Source of the DNA: Phycisphaera sp.
GTDB taxonomy: Bacteria > Planctomycetota > Phycisphaerae > Phycisphaerales > Phycisphaeraceae
DNA: 8,004 nt
Assembly: GCA_029287335.1 (NCBI GenBank)
Contig: JARFRI010000180.1
Coordinates: 1 to 8,004, forward strand
Reading direction: 5' to 3'
Part shown: piece after piece, positions 5,085 through 8,004 of the stretch
Layout of the letters: each line of letters opens with the position of its first letter
Position numbering within the stretch: the stretch's first letter is position 1
Notes under the pieces: generated by a model
Database searches by the model: none
The model's input: only the letters and a program-made list of their open reading frames with translations
What the model was told of the DNA's origin: nothing
Program-made: the position numbers and the translations under genes

Positions 5085-6422
5085 TCAAGTATCAGAGGAT
5101 GCCTCATCCATGGGCATATCCGGCTGGTCCTTCAGGTCGAACAGGCGACGCAGGGCCGCAGCGTAGAAACCCATTGACGCGTCCGGGTCGGAGCGATCCA
5201 ATTGGCTCAACGGCAGGTGCAGGATCTTGTTCACCAGGCGGTGATTATGCTGGGCGATAAGGTCTTCGACAGCCTGCTCGGTGCTCTGGCCGTTGAGTGA
5301 GGCGAGTTTTTTGGCGGTTCGGCCCTGCTCTTCTTGAGCGATGTCGTTGAGGCGTTGGCGGAGTTGCTTGACCAGTCGGCCGATGTCGCGGTGGCGGATC
5401 TCGCCCATGCAGCGATCGATGTGCCCCCGCAGAAGTGCCTCGGCCTCGTTGACCAGTTCCCGCCGACCCGACGTGGTGGCCTCGACGGCTTGTTGCAGAT
5501 CGTCCAGGTTGTAGAGGTAGACATTTCGCAGCGAACCGATCTTCGGGTCAAGGTCGCGCGGCACGGCCAGGTCGAGCATAAACAGCGGCCGACCGCGACG
5601 CTTCTTGAGCAGCGGCTTGAATCGCGATTCGGTCACGATCGGCTCGGTCGCCCCGGTGCAGCTCACAACGATGTCCGCCTCGATCAACAAGCTGTCCATA
5701 TCGTCCCAAGCCCGTCCGCCGTGATCGGTGCCGGTGAGTTCGAGCTGCTTCGCAAGGTCGATCGCCCGCTGCTGGGTACGGTTGATGAGTAGCAGCCGCT
5801 TGGGGTTTTCGCGCCGCAACGAGGCGAGCGATGCCTTGATCATTTCGCCCGCGCCGATGGCGAGCACGGTTTTGTCGCCAAAGTGATCGAAGATATTCTT
5901 GGCAAAGGCCACGGCGACGGAGCTGACGGAGGTGCGTCCCTGATCGATGCCGGTCTGCCTGCGAACGCTCTTGGAGGCGGTGATGGCGCCTTGGAACAAA
6001 CGGTGCAGGACCGGACCAACTGCGCCACAACCATCGGCCAGTTCGTAAGCACGTTTGACCTGGCCGAGCACCTGTGGCTCGCCGAGCACCATTGAGTCGA
6101 GGCCAGCGCTGACGCGGAAGAGGTGTGTCGCGGCTTCTTCCTGCTCGCGGTGGATCGAGGCGGTGTGGATCGCGTCGGCATCGGCGCCGGTTTGTTGGGT
6201 GATGAAGCTGCGCAGGTGTTCGATGGTGGGCGGATCGTGGATCGGCCGAGCGAGGTAGAACTCGGTGCGGTTGCAGGTCGAGAGCAGCGCGCATTCGCTT
6301 GCGGGGTATCTCTGTCGCAGCTCATGGAGCGCAGCGGCGGCCCGTTCGTTATCAAACGCGAGCGCTTCGCGCAGCTCAAGCGGCGCGGTCCGGTGATTGA
6401 AGCCGAGCATGAGCAGGCGCAT
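5085..6422 (-). CDS. hemA: Glutamyl-tRNA reductase
   Basis: A 445-aa enzyme that reduces glutamyl-tRNA(Glu) to glutamate-1-semialdehyde with NADPH, the committed step of C5-pathway tetrapyrrole synthesis. The N-terminal catalytic domain carries MLGFNHRTAPLELRE (5-19), the nucleophile Cys50 in LLSTCNRTE (47-55), and His100 with VSAGLDSMVLGEPQVLGQVK (104-123, essentially the family signature). The NADPH domain begins near 183 with VLAIGAGEM (186-194) and LLINRTQQRA (211-220). A C-terminal helical dimerisation region spans ~305-430. Length is typical. ATG 6422 has GGAGG at 6434-6430 with 7-nt spacing and overlaps the TGA of the upstream ccsA-like gene by one base (TGATG), so the two are translationally coupled. 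Its haem product feeds cytochromes, which fits the neighbours. Confidence 0.97.
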   Translation of the reverse strand: MRLLMLGFNHRTAPLELREALAFDNERAAAALHELRQRYPASECALLSTCNRTEFYLARPIHDPPTIEHLRSFITQQTGADADAIHTASIHREQEEAATHLFRVSAGLDSMVLGEPQVLGQVKRAYELADGCGAVGPVLHRLFQGAITASKSVRRQTGIDQGRTSVSSVAVAFAKNIFDHFGDKTVLAIGAGEMIKASLASLRRENPKRLLLINRTQQRAIDLAKQLELTGTDHGGRAWDDMDSLLIEADIVVSCTGATEPIVTESRFKPLLKKRRGRPLFMLDLAVPRDLDPKIGSLRNVYLYNLDDLQQAVEATTSGRRELVNEAEALLRGHIDRCMGEIRHRDIGRLVKQLRQRLNDIAQEEQGRTAKKLASLNGQSTEQAVEDLIAQHNHRLVNKILHLPLSQLDRSDPDASMGFYAAALRRLFDLKDQPDMPMDEASSDT

Positions 6423-7312
6423 CAGTCGGCCTCCACTGCATGCGGGACATTTGATGTGTCATCTTGTTGGGTTCGATCGAGCGCTTCAACTGCACCGTAA
6501 GTTGCCAAAACGAGCACCAAGCCAGCGATCGCCAGCCAGGCCGCACGTCGGCCACGCACCGTGCTGAACGATCGCACATTGATGAGCACCGCGTACACGA
6601 TCCAAGCCGCAGCGGCGAGCCAGACCTTTGGTGAAGACCACCAAGCCTTGCCAAGCGAGGAGGTGTGATCAGATTGGGTGACCATCACCAGCCCACTGAT
6701 AAGCGACAGGGTCAGCAGCACGAAGCCCAGCGTCGCGGCTCGAAGGATCAGGGTCTCGAGCGTCTCCAGGCTCGCCATCGGGTTGACCTGTCCCAGCCCG
6801 GCTTTGGACTTGAGCCTGCCCTGTACGAAGAGGTACATCGCCCCGCCGGCCGCTCCCATCGCGCAGCACAGCAGACCGACGTAGGTCACGGCCAGGTGGA
6901 AGACGGTCCACGCCTGGGTGAAGCTGTCGAGGTTGAACGGGCGGTAAGTCCACAGCGTCGCGCAAACCCCCCACGCGAGGATCAGGGCAAGCAGCGGCAT
7001 CGCAAAGAGCGAGAACCCAAACAGTCGGGGTCGCGACTGGGTGTACAGGATCGCGGGGGCGAGCAACAGGCTGATGAGCAACAGGCCGTCGACATGGGCC
7101 TGTACGGGTACCCAGGCCTTGTGAACGATCGTGAGGCGGTAGACAAAAGCGAAAAGACACAGCACCGTGACCAAGCCCAGCATCGCTTGGATGGGCCAAA
7201 GCGTTGTGGCCAGTTCATCTAATTGACGAACCCGGCGGACGGCCAGCACCATCGCAGCGATGCAGGCGAGCGTGGCAAGGATCAGCGGGATGCTGGTGGA
7301 CAGTTCGGGCAT
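6422..7312 (-). CDS. CcsA/HemX-family membrane protein (cytochrome c assembly type)
   Basis: 296 aa from ATG 7312; a TTG two codons upstream (7318) is possible but has no better ribosome site. About eight membrane segments are visible (numbering from the TTG: ~9-27, 40-62, 77-93, 100-120, 138-163, 193-213, 231-248, 258-278). WTVFHLAVTYVGLL (137-150) followed by MYLFVQGRLK (161-170), and LETLETLILRAATLGFVLL (184-202), match the HemX/CcsA (cytochrome c assembly protein) pattern. Candidate haem-binding histidines are His66, His75 and His141. The usual tryptophan-rich W-x-WDPKE-x-W-like stretch is WWSSPKVW (226-233), and the usual C-terminal His before Arg appears as Asn247. In some bacteria such a protein beside hemA (HemX) influences GluTR level; in others the family handles haem for cytochrome c. 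It overlaps hemA by one base and lies 31 bp after the siroheme gene. Confidence 0.85.
   Translation of the reverse strand: MPELSTSIPLILATLACIAAMVLAVRRVRQLDELATTLWPIQAMLGLVTVLCLFAFVYRLTIVHKAWVPVQAHVDGLLLISLLLAPAILYTQSRPRLFGFSLFAMPLLALILAWGVCATLWTYRPFNLDSFTQAWTVFHLAVTYVGLLCCAMGAAGGAMYLFVQGRLKSKAGLGQVNPMASLETLETLILRAATLGFVLLTLSLISGLVMVTQSDHTSSLGKAWWSSPKVWLAAAAWIVYAVLINVRSFSTVRGRRAAWLAIAGLVLVLATYGAVEALDRTQQDDTSNVPHAVEAD
6430..6434 (-). promoter_or_regulatory. Shine-Dalgarno site of hemA inside the upstream gene
   Basis: GGAGG on the minus strand ends 7 nt before the hemA ATG and lies within the last codons of the ccsA-like gene. With the TGATG stop/start overlap, it fixes the hemA start and indicates coupled translation. 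Confidence 0.8.
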
Positions 7313-7343
7313 GGTCAAAAGGCCGGGAGGGCTCAGCCTGGGC

Positions 7344-7979
7344 TTAGGGCAAGTCCTTCATGATATCGGCGTAAAGGACCTTGAGACCGGATTCTCCGTC
7401 TGTTTTGAGCGTTACAAGCGCCTCATCGTCAGTAAGACGACGCAGCAGTGCCGTGCGCTTCGCCGGGTCACTGACGCCTGCTTGGATGCGATGGCGGGCG
7501 GGCAGTGCCAGCGTTAGCAGCTCGCCCCAGACCGGATCAAGCGAATCGGCTAATAGGGAGCGGATGCGTACCGCAGCGCTGGCCGACGCCCCGCCGGTGT
7601 GTACCGCAAGGGTCAGTGGCCCGTCACGGTGGCTGCTCATAAAGGTGAGATTGCCTGAAGCGGCCTGATCCGAACGATTGACAAGAACCCCCCGCTGGTT
7701 CGCCGCATCAGAGACGGCCTGATTCATGTCAGGGTCACTTGTCGCTGCCACGGCCAAGAGGACCCCGTCAAGATCGGACGGCTCGAATCCACGTTCATAG
7801 ATCTCTGCCCCAATCAATCGTGCGGAAGGATGGACCTGCGGCGCGACGATCACGACATGGGCCCCGGCCTCGGACAGCAGCTTCGCTCGACGCACGCCAA
7901 CCCCGCCAGCCCCGACCACCAGGCACCGCCTGTCGCGGACCGTCAGCATCACCGGTAAATCAGAAATCGGCTCATCCAT
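7344..7979 (-). CDS. Precorrin-2 dehydrogenase / sirohydrochlorin ferrochelatase-like (siroheme synthase N-terminal domain)
   Basis: 211 aa, the length of the stand-alone Met8p/SirC/CysG-N family, which oxidises precorrin-2 to sirohydrochlorin with NAD+ and in some members also inserts iron. An N-terminal Rossmann NAD motif CLVVGAGGVGVRRAKLL (19-35) is followed by AATSDPDMNQAV (78-89), VNRSDQAASGN (100-110) with Asp104 at the catalytic Asp position of the family, and PLTLAVHTGGASASAAVRIRSLL (121-143, key residues Thr128, Gly129, Gly130, Ser132). The CysG SAM methyltransferase half is absent. ATG 7979 is six bases from the end of genomic DNA at 7985; GTG 7982 is possible, and a start beyond the contig cannot be excluded. 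A longer reading beginning MYKRQ comes from adapter sequence and is false. Its stop lies 31 bp before the ccsA-like gene. Confidence 0.9.
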   Translation of the reverse strand: MDEPISDLPVMLTVRDRRCLVVGAGGVGVRRAKLLSEAGAHVVIVAPQVHPSARLIGAEIYERGFEPSDLDGVLLAVAATSDPDMNQAVSDAANQRGVLVNRSDQAASGNLTFMSSHRDGPLTLAVHTGGASASAAVRIRSLLADSLDPVWGELLTLALPARHRIQAGVSDPAKRTALLRRLTDDEALVTLKTDGESGLKVLYADIMKDLP

Positions 7980-7985
7980 CACACC

Positions 7986-8004
7986 CTGTCTCTTATACAC
8001 ATCT
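7986..8004. other. Tn5 mosaic end (library adapter, not genomic)
   Basis: CTGTCTCTTATACACATCT is the exact reverse complement of the Tn5 mosaic end seen at 21-39. It is library sequence; translated on the minus strand it reads M-Y-K-R-Q. Genomic sequence ends at 7985. Confidence 0.97.

Noticed and set aside
4642..5166. A 174-codon plus-strand open frame opposite the 106-aa protein
   Set aside because: It runs through the terminator hairpin, the hemA-unknown gap and the hemA 3' end. The minus-strand gene has the better start and composition.
5548..6294. A 248-codon open frame on the minus strand inside hemA
   Set aside because: It is an out-of-frame shadow of a clear GluTR gene: Arg/Pro/His-rich low-complexity translation with no motif.

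Overview
This is an 8-kb piece of a GC-rich bacterial chromosome whose two ends are sequencing-library sequence rather than genome: a Nextera/Tn5 adapter at 1-39 and the 19-base Tn5 mosaic end at 7986-8004. The genomic part is about 40-7985. Gene content (a C4 zinc-ribbon coiled-coil protein next to an RNase HI, an exported DUF1080 protein, a xylose-isomerase-like TIM barrel of a type I associate with Planctomycetes, and a hemA/ccsA/siroheme-dehydrogenase cluster) suggests Planctomycetota, possibly the Phycisphaerae. This is inference from family resemblance, not from a marker gene.

Layout. Left, minus strand: a fructosamine-kinase/APH-type small-molecule kinase (67-1014), preceded by a hairpin terminator and a tRNA-Ala(GGC) gene with a good promoter. 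Diverging from the tRNA, plus strand: a zinc-ribbon coiled-coil protein and RNase HI, 7 bp apart and probably one operon. Centre, plus strand: a cytoplasmic sugar phosphate isomerase/epimerase-like protein and an exported DUF1080 (3-keto-disaccharide hydrolase-like) protein. This pair is bracketed by two inverted copies of a ~101-103-bp palindromic element, which is the main non-coding novelty here. Right, minus strand, transcribed toward the centre: precorrin-2 dehydrogenase (siroheme branch), a CcsA/HemX-type membrane protein, glutamyl-tRNA reductase (hemA) and an unrecognised 106-aa basic protein. The last gene converges on the DUF1080 gene at a bidirectional hairpin terminator (4650-4669).

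How the genes work together. The right-hand cluster joins entry into tetrapyrrole synthesis (GluTR), the siroheme branch (precorrin-2 oxidation) and a membrane protein of the cytochrome c/haem-handling family. The central pair plausibly acts on oxidised (3-keto) sugars, but no sugar oxidoreductase is in view. The rest is housekeeping.

I see no convincing new multi-gene system. The best leads are the two-hairpin repeat family, the unknown gene after hemA, an altered C-terminal motif in the CcsA-like protein, and the ambiguous start of the zinc-ribbon gene, whose likely promoter lies right at its first codons.
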